Both the position numbers and the translations under genes were made by a program. Shown in pieces: positions 1-7,026 of a stretch of 55,086 nucleotides of DNA (positions within the stretch are counted from its first letter, which is position 1; each line of letters opens with the position of its first letter). Origin of the DNA: a virus; IMG/VR virus record IMGVR_UViG_3300021976_000018, positions 1 to 55,086 of that record. One strand, written 5' to 3'. The notes under the pieces were generated by a model. That model worked only from the letters and a program-made list of their open reading frames with translations, was not told where the DNA came from and made no database searches.

Positions 1-317
1 TCCGCCGACCCCCTGGGGGGAGGGGTCACCGAGGTCAGCCCAGGGTGTGGTGGTGTCGGTCGGCGGCTGGGCGTGCGACGCGCGTGGCGAGTCCTGGCGG
101 CCTGGCGTCCGGTCTTCGTCCGATGGCAGGTTCCGCACGCTGCTTGGAGGTTCTCCGGGCTGTGGTCGTCGTGGTCGTCGATGTGGTCGACATCGGTTGC
201 CGTGCCCTCGCAGTGCGGGCCACGCAGCTGGCAGGCCCAGCCGTCGCGCTCGAGGATGGCGAGGCGCAGCTTGGCCCAGCCTGGCGGTAGTGGTGACCGT
301 CGCCAGGCCTGCGCCAT
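1..317 (-). CDS. HNH endonuclease, runs off the window end
   Basis: The ATG at 317 opens a frame that stays open to base 1. About 105 codons are visible. Residues 15-70 form an HNH nuclease core: a Cys-x4-Cys pair (CQLRGPHC), the metal site DVDHIDDH, then NLQAACGTCHRTK with the second zinc CxxC. An Arg/Pro-rich tail follows. Phage HNH proteins of this size usually sit beside the terminase and help packaging. If the window ends are joined, the frame continues six codons (EASQPL) from base 55086 and stops at 55068-55070, directly before the terminase small subunit. It starts 4 bases after the lipoprotein gene ends. HNH identity is secure; the packaging role is inferred. Confidence 0.85.
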   Translation of the reverse strand, partial: MAQAWRRSPLPPGWAKLRLAILERDGWACQLRGPHCEGTATDVDHIDDHDDHSPENLQAACGTCHRTKTGRQAARTRHARRTPSRRPTPPHPGLTSVTPPPRGSA

Positions 318-321
318 GTGG

Positions 322-801
322 TCAGCTGCCGAGGTTGCGTTGCTGGGCTGAGGCGGTGAGGCAGTCGGTCACCACCGAGACGTCGGGGCCGAACGGGTCG
401 GCGTCGGTCAGGTTGGCGGCGTCCGGTAGGGCTGAGTGCTCAACGGCACTGCTTGATGCTGCGTACGGCTGGCCCGTGGTGTCGAACACCCAGACGTCGG
501 CCGAGGTGAGCCTGCTGCCGTCAGCTGCATTCACGTTGGCCATCACGTACCGGTAGCCGTTCAGCTCGGTGGTGAAGGCATCGGTCAGCGTGTTGCCAGC
601 ACCTGCGAGGGCTTGCTCGATCGCTTGGATGTCCGCTGGTGTCGCTGGGGTGCACCAGGTCGGCATCGGGATGGGCTCGGGTGGTGTCACTTCGTCCCCT
701 GCAGCCTGACCGACCGGTGTCGCCTCAGCCTCACCTCCCCCACCTGAGCACGCCGACAGGGTGATGAGTGCAGCTGCTGCTGCGATGGTTGCCCGCCACA
801 T
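322..801 (-). CDS. Putative phage lipoprotein
   Basis: The 159-residue product starts at ATG 801 with a short basic N-terminus, a hydrophobic stretch (ATIAAAAALITL) and a lipobox LSAC, so Cys about 17 should be lipidated and the protein exported to the outer face of the host membrane. A Gly/Glu-rich linker follows, then a mixed globular domain with two further cysteines. A longer start at 930 is possible, but the lipoprotein signal fixes 801. Family unknown. Exposed phage lipoproteins often act in superinfection exclusion; that is only a guess here. Confidence 0.75.
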   Translation of the reverse strand: MWRATIAAAAALITLSACSGGGGEAEATPVGQAAGDEVTPPEPIPMPTWCTPATPADIQAIEQALAGAGNTLTDAFTTELNGYRYVMANVNAADGSRLTSADVWVFDTTGQPYAASSSAVEHSALPDAANLTDADPFGPDVSVVTDCLTASAQQRNLGS

Positions 802-958
802 GGTCAGCGAGGGTAGGCGACCGGTGCCGTGGGTTGGGCGCAGAACCCTTGAACTAGTTCGTGAAGGTACCAGACCGCGGTGCGTAACTACCACCACCTG
901 CGGTGATGCGGGTGGGAACAGTGGGAACATCTGGCGAAGCTCCGGCTCGTTCCAACCA
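802..958. promoter_or_regulatory. Intergenic region with palindrome and tandem 9-mer
   Basis: This 157-base gap lies upstream of the lipoprotein gene and downstream of the GIY-YIG gene, both on the minus strand. It holds a perfect palindrome GAACTAGTTC at 851-860 and two tandem copies of GTGGGAACA at 912-929. These are plausible operator elements for the lipoprotein-HNH pair. I see no convincing -10/-35 pair and no open frame of interest. Confidence 0.35.
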
Positions 959-1252
959 TCACTTCTTCAGTGCCTTCGGGTTGCCGACAACGTTGTACTC
1001 AGGGCAGTAGCGGCCGATCAGCTCCCTCTCCAGCATCCTCGCCACATCGCGATTGGACCATTCCTCCCATGTGAGACGTTCCATCCGTTGCCACCACGCG
1101 CTGCTTTGACGATGGGATGCCATGCGGCCGAAGAGGTCGTCGGTGATGCCCACGTAGAGGACCTTGTTGTTGATGTCGTAGGCGACGTACACAAAGGTGC
1201 CGGCGTTGGCGGTGTACTGTCCTCGGCCTTCTGGCTTCCACCTCCGGGTCAT
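959..1252 (-). CDS. GIY-YIG nuclease domain protein
   Basis: The 97-residue protein starts at ATG 1252, overlapping the previous stop by four bases (ATGA). Residues 17-50 carry the GIY-YIG signature in the form VYVAYD then LYVGITDD followed by LFGRMASH with the catalytic-type Arg and His, and a C-terminal Glu-containing segment (LERELIGRYCPEYN). It is the length of a lone GIY-YIG domain without a DNA-binding extension, as in small phage homing or repair nucleases. It is the last gene of the leftmost early operon. Confidence 0.8.
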   Translation of the reverse strand: MTRRWKPEGRGQYTANAGTFVYVAYDINNKVLYVGITDDLFGRMASHRQSSAWWQRMERLTWEEWSNRDVARMLERELIGRYCPEYNVVGNPKALKK

Positions 1253-1869
1253 GTCCGCACCCCGGCGCGGCCGGTAGCGAGTTGGGCGGCGCGTTCGTCG
1301 GCTATCTCGCGGGCCCGGCGGGTTGCGTGACGCCAGTCGGCGACGGTGCCGTCCGTGTGGGTTTCTCGCCAGCGGACGAACCGCATCCAGCACTTGGGGG
1401 CGAGCCCGGACTTGAGGCGGTCGGAGGACCCGTTCTGGCGTGGGGCGCAGAACGTGCCGCACCAGAACGGGCTGTCAGGGTCGTCGCCTCCGCAGGTGCA
1501 GTAGCCGGTCCCACCTGGGATGTTGTCGGCGGTGGTGGCGTGGTGGAGGACCGTGTCGACCCCGGACTCGACGGTGAGGGCTGCGGTGTGCAGTGCGCTG
1601 AGGTCGGCGTGTAGGCGCCGGTCTGCGTCTTCCCACTCGCCGGGACGCCACGGGTCGTCGCGGTCCTTCGGAGCGTTGTGCAGGGCGGCACGTTCCGTGG
1701 ATGTCGTGGGGTCGCTGGACCGGGCGCCGTTGCCACCTGTCGATGCCGGGAACCCGCGGGCGGCGAGGACCTCGGCCATCTCCAACGCCCGGCCGCCGTG
1801 GGTGTCGAGCTTGTTGGCCAGGCGTCGCAGGTAGCCGGCGAGTTGCTTCGGGGACGGATGGCCCTTCAC
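1249..1869 (-). CDS. Hypothetical protein with Cys cluster
   Basis: The GTG at 1869 overlaps the upstream stop (GTGA), giving 206 residues. The N-terminus (about residues 1-40) is helical and basic (QLAGYLRRLANKLD). The C-terminal half holds a Cys-rich stretch (YCTCGGDD, WCGTFCAP, KCW) followed by an Arg-rich helix, consistent with a zinc-binding fold. No family is recognised. It is translationally coupled to the GIY-YIG gene downstream. Confidence 0.65.
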   Translation of the reverse strand: MKGHPSPKQLAGYLRRLANKLDTHGGRALEMAEVLAARGFPASTGGNGARSSDPTTSTERAALHNAPKDRDDPWRPGEWEDADRRLHADLSALHTAALTVESGVDTVLHHATTADNIPGGTGYCTCGGDDPDSPFWCGTFCAPRQNGSSDRLKSGLAPKCWMRFVRWRETHTDGTVADWRHATRRAREIADERAAQLATGRAGVRT

Positions 1870-2027
1870 CCGGTCGTGGTGCCTTCGTCGATGATGTGCC
1901 GCTCCGGGAAGCGGTCCAGCTCCAGCACCGCGCGCAGGTCGCTTGCCTCTACGGCGATGGGTCCGTCGTTGCGGCTGTCGGCGGGCAAAGCGTCGTGAAG
2001 GTGGGTGAGGGATGAGGGGATGGTCAC
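1866..2027 (-). CDS. Small acidic hypothetical protein
   Basis: A 53-residue frame starts at GTG 2027, overlapping the upstream TGA, and its own TGA overlaps the next GTG. The product is acidic and hydrophilic with a central helix (EASDLRAVLELDRFPERH). No motif is recognised. The back-to-back overlaps support it as a real member of the operon. Confidence 0.6.
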   Translation of the reverse strand: MTIPSSLTHLHDALPADSRNDGPIAVEASDLRAVLELDRFPERHIIDEGTTTG

Positions 2028-2419
2028 GGGGTGTCCTTGGGGTCGATGGTGCTGTAACGGTCGAGGAAGGCGCTGGCCCACTTGTGAGGGCAGTCGTCGG
2101 GGTGGACGCGACCCATCGGGGTGAGGCAGAACCAGCACTCGCCGTCCTGCGAGTCGTACGGGGAGCGCACCGCGGCGAGCGCACGGACGATGGCGAGCAG
2201 CTCGTCGCGCTCCTCGTTGGCGATGCGGTCCTCCTCGGCCGCCAGCTTCTTGCGCTCCTTCGCCAGGAGCAGCTGGTAGTCGAGCGCCCGCCACAGCATG
2301 CTGATGTCCCGGTAGCGCTGGCCCTCCTCGGTGGCCTCGGCTGACGTGTTGCCGTCGGTGACGTTGTCGACCAACCAGCGGCGGATGCGCTCCAGGTCTT
2401 CGTCGCTGATTCGGCTCAC
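2024..2419 (-). CDS. Hypothetical protein, helical with CxxC/CPH zinc site
   Basis: The 131-residue product begins at GTG 2419. Residues 1-75 are charged and probably helical or coiled (DEDLERIRRWL, LLAKERKKLAAEEDRIANEERDELL). The C-terminus has a likely zinc site, CWFC followed by DDCPH. A DNA-associated early protein is plausible but no family is recognised. It is coupled at both ends by 4-base overlaps. Confidence 0.65.
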   Translation of the reverse strand: MSRISDEDLERIRRWLVDNVTDGNTSAEATEEGQRYRDISMLWRALDYQLLLAKERKKLAAEEDRIANEERDELLAIVRALAAVRSPYDSQDGECWFCLTPMGRVHPDDCPHKWASAFLDRYSTIDPKDTP

Positions 2420-2484
2420 TGCTTGTCGTCTCCTGTTCGCGGGCAACCCCAGGAGGGCATGCACTGGAGGGTGGGGTCAGGCAT
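2416..2484 (-). CDS. Micro-ORF, 22 residues
   Basis: ATG 2484 lies inside the stop region of the 31-residue gene upstream (8-base overlap), and its TGA overlaps the next GTG. The peptide has two cysteines (LQCMPSWGC) and could equally be a coupling spacer. The perfect overlaps on both sides are the only support. Confidence 0.3.
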   Translation of the reverse strand: MPDPTLQCMPSWGCPRTGDDKQ

Positions 2485-2572
2485 CGGGGGCTCGCTCGTA
2501 GCGCTTGAAGGCACCCGGTCCACCGGCGGTCTCCATCGCTTTCGTGAACAAGGCGATGGATTCGTCGTCCAC
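2477..2572 (-). CDS. Micro-ORF, 31 residues
   Basis: GTG 2572 opens a 31-residue frame (start VDDESIALFTKAM) seven bases after the previous gene. Its composition is protein-like: acidic start, amphipathic helix, basic end. It fills a stretch that would otherwise be a gap in a fully packed operon. Function unknown. Confidence 0.45.
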   Translation of the reverse strand: MDDESIALFTKAMETAGGPGAFKRYERAPDA

Positions 2573-2578
2573 GCAGTC

Positions 2579-2767
2579 TCAGCCGTCCATCCAGTCGCCC
2601 ACCAGCTCGACCACATCGAACAGCGAGCCACCATCGACGGCCTTCTGGAACACCGCCATGCAGACGCTCTCGAAGCGCGTCTGCGCCTCCAGGTAGGAGC
2701 CGATCCACATCTGCGCCGCGGCTTCCGCCTTCCTGAGGGCTGCGTCGGGCTCTTCGGCGTCACCCAT
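2579..2767 (-). CDS. Small acidic helical protein
   Basis: The 62-residue frame starts at ATG 2767, overlapping the upstream stop by eight bases. It is acidic and helix-rich (DAALRKAEAAAQMWIGSYLEAQTRFE) and ends in a hydrophobic acidic segment (DVVELVGDWMDG). No family is recognised. Confidence 0.6.
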   Translation of the reverse strand: MGDAEEPDAALRKAEAAAQMWIGSYLEAQTRFESVCMAVFQKAVDGGSLFDVVELVGDWMDG

Positions 2768-2918
2768 CTGTGGTCTCCTTCGCTGCTTTGGCGTCGCGTA
2801 GGGCTTCGGTAGCTATGTCGGAGCGGGTACGGGCAGTACGGGAGGCTTCGGCTTCCAGCCACTCCCAGAGGGCTATCGGCAAGGTGAGGGACTCGCGGTG
2901 GTAGTCGAAGGCCGTCAC
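2760..2918 (-). CDS. Small helical protein, possibly ribbon-helix-helix
   Basis: GTG 2918 overlaps the upstream stop and gives 52 residues. A short strand-like start (ESLTLPIALWEWLEAEA) is followed by a helix and a second helix (RSDIATEALRDAK). This order resembles ribbon-helix-helix DNA-binding proteins, but the basic strand typical of the family is weak, so the assignment is tentative. Confidence 0.55.
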   Translation of the reverse strand: MTAFDYHRESLTLPIALWEWLEAEASRTARTRSDIATEALRDAKAAKETTDG

Positions 2919-3613
2919 GCCGGTGTCTTTCGTCGGTACATGTCGGCTGGTGGCTTCCCGTCGATGAGGCATTCGGCGAGACGCTGGGGGGTGATGTCGT
3001 ACTCGTGCCACCAGTGCTGGGCTTGTTCGAGGTGTTCGGTGCGTGCGTTCTTGCTGGTGGTGCGGCGCCAGCTGGATTCGTTGGTGACGGTGCCGGGCTT
3101 CTGGCGTTCGAGCTTGAGTTGGGCATAGCGCTGCCAGGTTGCGACAGGAATGTCGTCGTCCACAGGTTGTGGATTCGGTCGTGAGTTACCAGAAGACGAG
3201 AGAACAGAAGTAGTAGTCGGGGATGGGGACGATGCAGGCGACGTCACAGCGTCTGTCCCGTTGGTGTCACGGCGTGACGTCGCCCGTGACCGCCGTTTGC
3301 GCTCGGCTGCTGCTTCACGTTCAGCGATGACTTGCTGACGTGAGGGATTGAAGTCGAGGTAGTCCGGGACGTGATACCGGGCTCCATGGTCCACCCACAA
3401 CGCGACGTCGACGGCTGAGATGGTGTCAGCGATGCTTGGCTCGACACCTGCGAGCGCTGCGACTGTTGGCAGGGCACGCTTGTCGATGTAGCCGTCGGTG
3501 AGGTTGCGGGCGCACCAGCAGAGGCCGGCGATGTAGAGAGCGCGGCCATCCACGCCGGCGAGCACTGCTTTGTGGTTGGTGTGAAAGGCGTCATCGAGCT
3601 TCACCCATGCCAC
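2915..3613 (-). CDS. Putative replication-initiation-type (replisome organiser) protein
   Basis: The 232-residue protein begins MAWVKLDDAFHTNHKAV, a start typical of actinophage replication-associated proteins with an N-terminal winged-helix domain (about residues 1-100). A Ser/Thr/Pro-rich linker (about 115-155) leads to a C-terminal basic helical domain with WWHEYDITPQRLAECL. I see no nuclease, helicase or polymerase motif. It overlaps the upstream gene by 13 bases. No other replication gene is visible in the window, so this is the best candidate for loading host replication machinery. Confidence 0.6.
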   Translation of the reverse strand: MAWVKLDDAFHTNHKAVLAGVDGRALYIAGLCWCARNLTDGYIDKRALPTVAALAGVEPSIADTISAVDVALWVDHGARYHVPDYLDFNPSRQQVIAEREAAAERKRRSRATSRRDTNGTDAVTSPASSPSPTTTSVLSSSGNSRPNPQPVDDDIPVATWQRYAQLKLERQKPGTVTNESSWRRTTSKNARTEHLEQAQHWWHEYDITPQRLAECLIDGKPPADMYRRKTPA

Positions 3614-4296
3614 GGGTCGTCCTCGGACTCGGGGTAGAGGTCTGTGCGCTCGTCTGTCTCTGCGTCCCAGACGCCGGGGCGAGTCGCCTGGCGTTCCTTG
3701 CGCGGTGGTCTGAGCCTGTCGGGCCAGGTACGAATCCGCTTACCGGCCTTGGCCAGAGCGGTCCACGGAACATGAGCGAAGAACGAGTTGCCGCTATAAC
3801 GGAGCCGGTCCTGCTCGAATAGACCGTTATCGGTAGCGAACGTCACCAGGTCGACCGTGTGGACCACGGCAACGCTGTTGAGAACCCCATCGGTCGTGTA
3901 GGCGTGGACATGTAGCGATGGACAGAACCAGCCTGGGTTGGCCAAGGCGTGTTGGAGCTTCTCCAACTCCGTTCTCGAGCCCTTCTGCCGGGTAACCCGG
4001 ATTGTGAACGTGTCCCATGGCCAGTGGCCATCGGGGCTGGGTCGCCATTGCACCCTTGCCCCGATGCCACGGACGCCCCGGCCGGCTGCTATGTGCAGGT
4101 AGTCGATGCTGCACCGGTAGTCGAGGTGGTTGGCGAGCCGACGGTCGTCTCGGCTGCACCGGTCGCATGGCGTGCCCTCCACCGAGATGATCAGATCCTT
4201 CGGGTCGCCGACGATCATCGGCCTGACGACCGGTAGGACTAGCTCCTCGAACTCCTGTCTCTGGCGCTCGAAGTCGGTGCGGGTGCGCTCATCCAC
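3601..4296 (-). CDS. Hypothetical protein, 231 residues
   Basis: GTG 4296 overlaps the end of the methyltransferase gene by 8 bases. The product has a CDRCSRDDR zinc-like site near residue 45, a His/Asp-rich mixed region (RCSIDYLHI, WPWDTFTIRVTRQKG) and a basic C-terminal third. The alternation of strands with charged motifs would suit a nuclease or DNA-binding protein, but no family is recognised and no catalytic motif can be named with confidence. Confidence 0.6.
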   Translation of the reverse strand: MDERTRTDFERQRQEFEELVLPVVRPMIVGDPKDLIISVEGTPCDRCSRDDRRLANHLDYRCSIDYLHIAAGRGVRGIGARVQWRPSPDGHWPWDTFTIRVTRQKGSRTELEKLQHALANPGWFCPSLHVHAYTTDGVLNSVAVVHTVDLVTFATDNGLFEQDRLRYSGNSFFAHVPWTALAKAGKRIRTWPDRLRPPRKERQATRPGVWDAETDERTDLYPESEDDPWHG

Positions 4297-5425
4297 GGCG
4301 CACTTCGATCCCTCGGGCCGCACACAGAGCGAGCCTGCCCTCATCTATGTCGGCACCCAGGGCCTCCATGCCAGCTCGGTAGCCGGCGTCGATGAACGTC
4401 CCGGTGCCGGCGAAGGGGTCGAGGAGGACGCCGCCGGATGCCCCGGCGTGCGTGATGAGCTTGTCGGCCAGGTCGTCCGGCTTCTGCCACGGGTCCAGAC
4501 GGCCATCGTGCCGTCCGTCTGGTGCTGAGATGTCGAGCACTGAGAACCGGTCGACGAGGCCGTCGAACGTCGGGGGCGGGGTATCGGGGCCAACGATGTG
4601 CAGGACGGCCTGCCAGTTCGGTGAGTAGCCGTGGCCGTCGGGGCCGATGGTGTTGCGCCACGTCCACACGAGGACGTTCTCGAAGTGCCAATCCTCGCCG
4701 CTGAGCACGTTGAGGTAGGCGCGGAGCTCGGGAGGGTAGGCACCGATGCACACGTAGGCGCGGCCGTCAGGCTTCAGTCGGCTGAGCGCTACTGGCAGCC
4801 ACCACGCAGCGAACGAGTCGATGTCATCCACGTCGGTCGAGTACGGCGGATCGGTGAGCAGCAGATCGGCTCCACCCTCCGGCTGGTCCTTCAGCCACTC
4901 GACGGCATCCAGGTACCAGACGACACCGGCAGCTGCGCGGCCGGCGAGGTACTGCTGGCGCTTGCGCTCGCCGTTGCGCCGCCGAACTTCGGAGCGAAGC
5001 GCCTGTACAGACCACGGCGACGGCCGGTCTTCATCGCCCGTTACGGCCAACTCCAGCAGCTCGTCCTGCTCGGGCGGCTCCAGCGCTGCCACTGCGTAGT
5101 GATGGCCGAACGAGAGATCCGTATGACGTCGTACGGTTTCAGCGAACTTGTCGGCCACCCAAGCGGCTTGCCTGCATGTCTCACCCGAATAGCCGGTCGG
5201 AGCGGCCTGCGATGAGGCCTCGCCGTAGGACCGCTCGCCGTAGCGCCACCAGTCCCCCAGCCACCACATGATGCTGCCCTCCATCGAGCGCAGCACTTCA
5301 CCCACAGCAGCCCAGTCCTCAAAGGGGATGCCCTCCGGCAAGTCGAGGCCCCGTGGGTTGGCGTACTTGAACAACCCTGCCGAAGGGGCCAGGACTTCAC
5401 CCGTCTCCGAGTTGACGAGGCTCAC
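4289..5425 (-). CDS. DNA methyltransferase (beta-class N4/N6) with N-terminal domain
   Basis: Counting from GTG 5425 (378 residues), residues 1-160 form a Trp-rich helical domain often seen ahead of phage methylases (SIMWWLGDWWRYGER, TGYSGETCRQAAWV). The catalytic domain has motif IV TDPPY at 191-195 and the SAM-binding motif DPFAGTG at about 336-342, an order typical of beta-class amino-methyltransferases. It should methylate A or C in DNA and protect phage DNA or regulate genes. A start at ATG 5440 is possible; GTG 5425 is preferred because it overlaps the stop of a 14-codon leader with a good ribosome site. Confidence 0.85.
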   Translation of the reverse strand: MSLVNSETGEVLAPSAGLFKYANPRGLDLPEGIPFEDWAAVGEVLRSMEGSIMWWLGDWWRYGERSYGEASSQAAPTGYSGETCRQAAWVADKFAETVRRHTDLSFGHHYAVAALEPPEQDELLELAVTGDEDRPSPWSVQALRSEVRRRNGERKRQQYLAGRAAAGVVWYLDAVEWLKDQPEGGADLLLTDPPYSTDVDDIDSFAAWWLPVALSRLKPDGRAYVCIGAYPPELRAYLNVLSGEDWHFENVLVWTWRNTIGPDGHGYSPNWQAVLHIVGPDTPPPTFDGLVDRFSVLDISAPDGRHDGRLDPWQKPDDLADKLITHAGASGGVLLDPFAGTGTFIDAGYRAGMEALGADIDEGRLALCAARGIEVRRG

Positions 5426-5466
5426 CCAGTCACCTCGCACATCAGCGAGGCCGTACCATCCAACAT
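5422..5466 (-). CDS. 14-codon leader peptide before the methyltransferase
   Basis: ATG 5466 follows a good Shine-Dalgarno sequence (AGAGGAGCTGAC) and encodes MLDGTASLMCEVTG, then TGA overlapping the methyltransferase GTG. The methyltransferase itself lacks a ribosome site except inside this peptide, so translation is probably coupled through it. The peptide shows no run of rare or repeated codons that would point to classical attenuation. Confidence 0.45.
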   Translation of the reverse strand: MLDGTASLMCEVTG

Positions 5467-5588
5467 GTCAGCTCCTCTATGCAGGTTGCTGGCCAGCCGG
5501 CGGGTCGTTCTCAGCGACGCCGCCGGCACTACGTTTTCCCTGCTCAGCATACTTGCTGGGAACACCCGTTCCGGTACGGGAAAGGCCG
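5467..5588 (-). promoter_or_regulatory. Operon promoter/operator region upstream of the methyltransferase
   Basis: This is one of few non-coding gaps in the left arm. It holds an inverted repeat GGAAC-N4-GTTCC within about 5559-5573, overlapping a second dyad (CCCGT/ACGGG). On the minus strand a -10-like TATGCT follows at about 5545-5550. A promoter for the leftward genes 5466-959 is likely here, with the inverted repeat as a candidate operator; no good -35 is seen. Confidence 0.4.
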
Positions 5589-5927
5589 TCACTGGTCGTC
5601 GTTCTCCTTCACTCGTTCGGTGATCGGTTCGACGCGGTCGGACTTGTGGGAGCGCATCGGCGGCAACGGCGCCGGCGGGTCCTCGCGGCGTTTCGTCGCC
5701 GCGTCCCGGTGCTTGCGCATCCGCTGCCACTCCAACTCGGTGCCGGCGAACAGCGTCCAGCACTGGCCGCACATGTACGGCCAGTCCGGGTGCGGTGAGC
5801 GTTCGGCCTGGTCGTGCAGGCCGCATGCTGGGCAGGTGAGCAGGGATGGCACACCCGGCCCGACGCGGCCGTTCACCGGTGGTTCGTCCGGCGTCTCGTA
5901 CACGCCTGCACCGAGGTCGGAACTCAC
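5589..5927 (-). CDS. Zinc-ribbon hypothetical protein
   Basis: GTG 5927 overlaps the upstream stop; 112 residues. A two-pair zinc ribbon is visible (TCPACGLHD about residue 32, then MCGQCW about 52), followed by a basic, charged C-terminus. Small zinc-ribbon proteins of this sort are common in actinophage early operons, with unknown roles. It is the last gene before the regulatory gap at 5467-5588. Confidence 0.65.
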   Translation of the reverse strand: MSSDLGAGVYETPDEPPVNGRVGPGVPSLLTCPACGLHDQAERSPHPDWPYMCGQCWTLFAGTELEWQRMRKHRDAATKRREDPPAPLPPMRSHKSDRVEPITERVKENDDQ

Positions 5928-6115
5928 GACGCTTCCCGTTCGGCCATCGCTCGCAGCCGGCGGGTCTCGTGGAAGATGCGGGCCCGGAGCACCTCCGGCG
6001 ACGAGTCCAACGGCACCTGCGAGACCTTCGCCCCGTGGTCGAGCAGCTCGGACCACAGGCCCAGCAGCTCCCGGGCGAGCGTCGTGTCACCCGTGTCACC
6101 CGTGTCACCCGGCAC
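5924..6115 (-). CDS. Small helical protein with GDT repeat start
   Basis: GTG 6115 lies 11 bases inside the end of the whiB-like gene; 62 residues. The N-terminus is a run of GDT units encoded by tandem GGTGACACG DNA (6086-6110). The rest is helical (LARELLGLWSELLDHGAKV, RIFHETRRLRAMAERE). No family recognised. The repeat region spans the start codon, so copy-number change would alter the N-terminus or initiation. Confidence 0.6.
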   Translation of the reverse strand: MPGDTGDTGDTTLARELLGLWSELLDHGAKVSQVPLDSSPEVLRARIFHETRRLRAMAEREAS

Positions 6116-6395
6116 GTTGCGCCATCCTTCGGACCCGGCGCAGCATGCGGCGTTCCTTCTCGGTGGCGCCCCACACGCCGTGGTCGATGTTGCGCTCCAG
6201 GGCGTACTCGAGGCACTCGGTACGGACCGGGCAGCCGGTGCACCAGTGCTCGACTACCTGGCGTTGCTTGGCGTACTCGATGGGGAACAGGGCGCCCGGT
6301 TCAGCTGTCCGACAGGACGCTCGGCGCATCCACGTGGTCGCGTCGAGGTCCAGAAGACCGACGACGGCCCGACGACGGTCACGCGGGTCAGCCAC
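6105..6395 (-). CDS. whiB: WhiB-family transcriptional regulator
   Basis: The 96-residue protein has the four WhiB cysteines (C28, C52, C55, C61; the central pair in CTGCPVRTEC) that bind a [4Fe-4S] cluster, then the GVWGA turn at 73-77 and a basic C-terminal DNA-binding tail (RRMLRRVRRM). WhiB proteins bind the primary sigma factor region 4 and are confined to actinobacteria and their phages, so this supports the host assignment. Phage copies can redirect host transcription or affect superinfection. The start is GTG 6395, overlapping the upstream stop. Confidence 0.95.
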   Translation of the reverse strand: MADPRDRRRAVVGLLDLDATTWMRRASCRTAEPGALFPIEYAKQRQVVEHWCTGCPVRTECLEYALERNIDHGVWGATEKERRMLRRVRRMAQRAG

Positions 6396-6567
6396 TCGCA
6401 GCGCTCCTTGCTAGGCGCCGGAGCCGACGCCGCTCGCGTTCGCTCAAGCCCCAGCGCTCACCGTCGCGGCCTCGCACGATGGTGGCCTCGTAGTCCTGGT
6501 CCCAGCGGTCGCAGAGTTCCCATGCTTCGCGCAGGGTCAGCTTGCGGCGCGGGGTCTCGGCCGTCAT
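6388..6567 (-). CDS. Small basic protein, 59 residues
   Basis: ATG 6567 overlaps the upstream stop (ATGA) and the TGA overlaps the whiB start. The N-terminal half is helical (KLTLREAWELCDRWDQDYEA) and the C-terminal half is Arg-rich (SERERRRLRRLARS), suggesting nucleic-acid contact. No family recognised. Confidence 0.6.
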   Translation of the reverse strand: MTAETPRRKLTLREAWELCDRWDQDYEATIVRGRDGERWGLSERERRRLRRLARSAASG

Positions 6568-6743
6568 GGGGTGGCCTCCGTGTCGGCTGTGAGTTCCTCT
6601 GCGGCGGCGAGCGCTCGCATGACCCGCTCGGCGGTGCTCAGGTAGCTGCCGGCGCCTTCACGGCGCAGCACGCAGCGGTTGCGGACCTTGCCGTCGGCGT
6701 ACTCGGTGATGGTGAGGTCGACGATGACGCTGATGTCAGCCAT
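6564..6743 (-). CDS. Small hypothetical protein, 59 residues
   Basis: ATG 6743 overlaps the upstream stop by eight bases. The product alternates strands (DISVIVDLTITEYADGKV) with a helix near the end (AERVMRALAAAEEL). It contains one Cys and no clear motif. Function unknown. Confidence 0.6.
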   Translation of the reverse strand: MADISVIVDLTITEYADGKVRNRCVLRREGAGSYLSTAERVMRALAAAEELTADTEATP

Positions 6744-7026
6744 GGGTGGCCTCCGTGTCGAGGTAGTCGAGGGCGAGCTGGCCGTGTGGGAGCAAGCGGC
6801 GTCCGGTGGTGGCCTCGTAGGCGACGGCACGCCAGTCGACGTAGAAGCGGTCGATGTCGCGGCCTTCGCCGTGGCTGGCGGAGAACGGGTGGGTGACGAG
6901 CTCGGGTGGGAACGGCACCCACACGTGGTCGTGCAGCGGGAGGCCGACGCAGTCGTAGCGGGTGCAGGGCGCCCAGTCGTCGCCTCGGATGCCTGTCGCT
7001 TTGTCGTCGGGGTCGTACAGGACCAT
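6736..7026 (-). CDS. Hypothetical protein, 96 residues
   Basis: ATG 7026 shares bases with the methyltransferase stop (TGATG); GTG 7029 is an alternative. The product is rich in aromatic residues and Asp (CTRYDCVGLPLHDHVWVPFPPEL, DRFYVDWRAVAYEAT). No family recognised. The tight coupling implies co-expression with the interrupted methyltransferase. Confidence 0.6.
   Translation of the reverse strand: MVLYDPDDKATGIRGDDWAPCTRYDCVGLPLHDHVWVPFPPELVTHPFSASHGEGRDIDRFYVDWRAVAYEATTGRRLLPHGQLALDYLDTEATHG

Noticed and set aside
6086-6110. Tandem GGTGACACG repeats considered as an origin or operator
   Set aside because: They lie in coding sequence at the start of a small gene and encode GDT repeats; three copies are too few to call a separate element.
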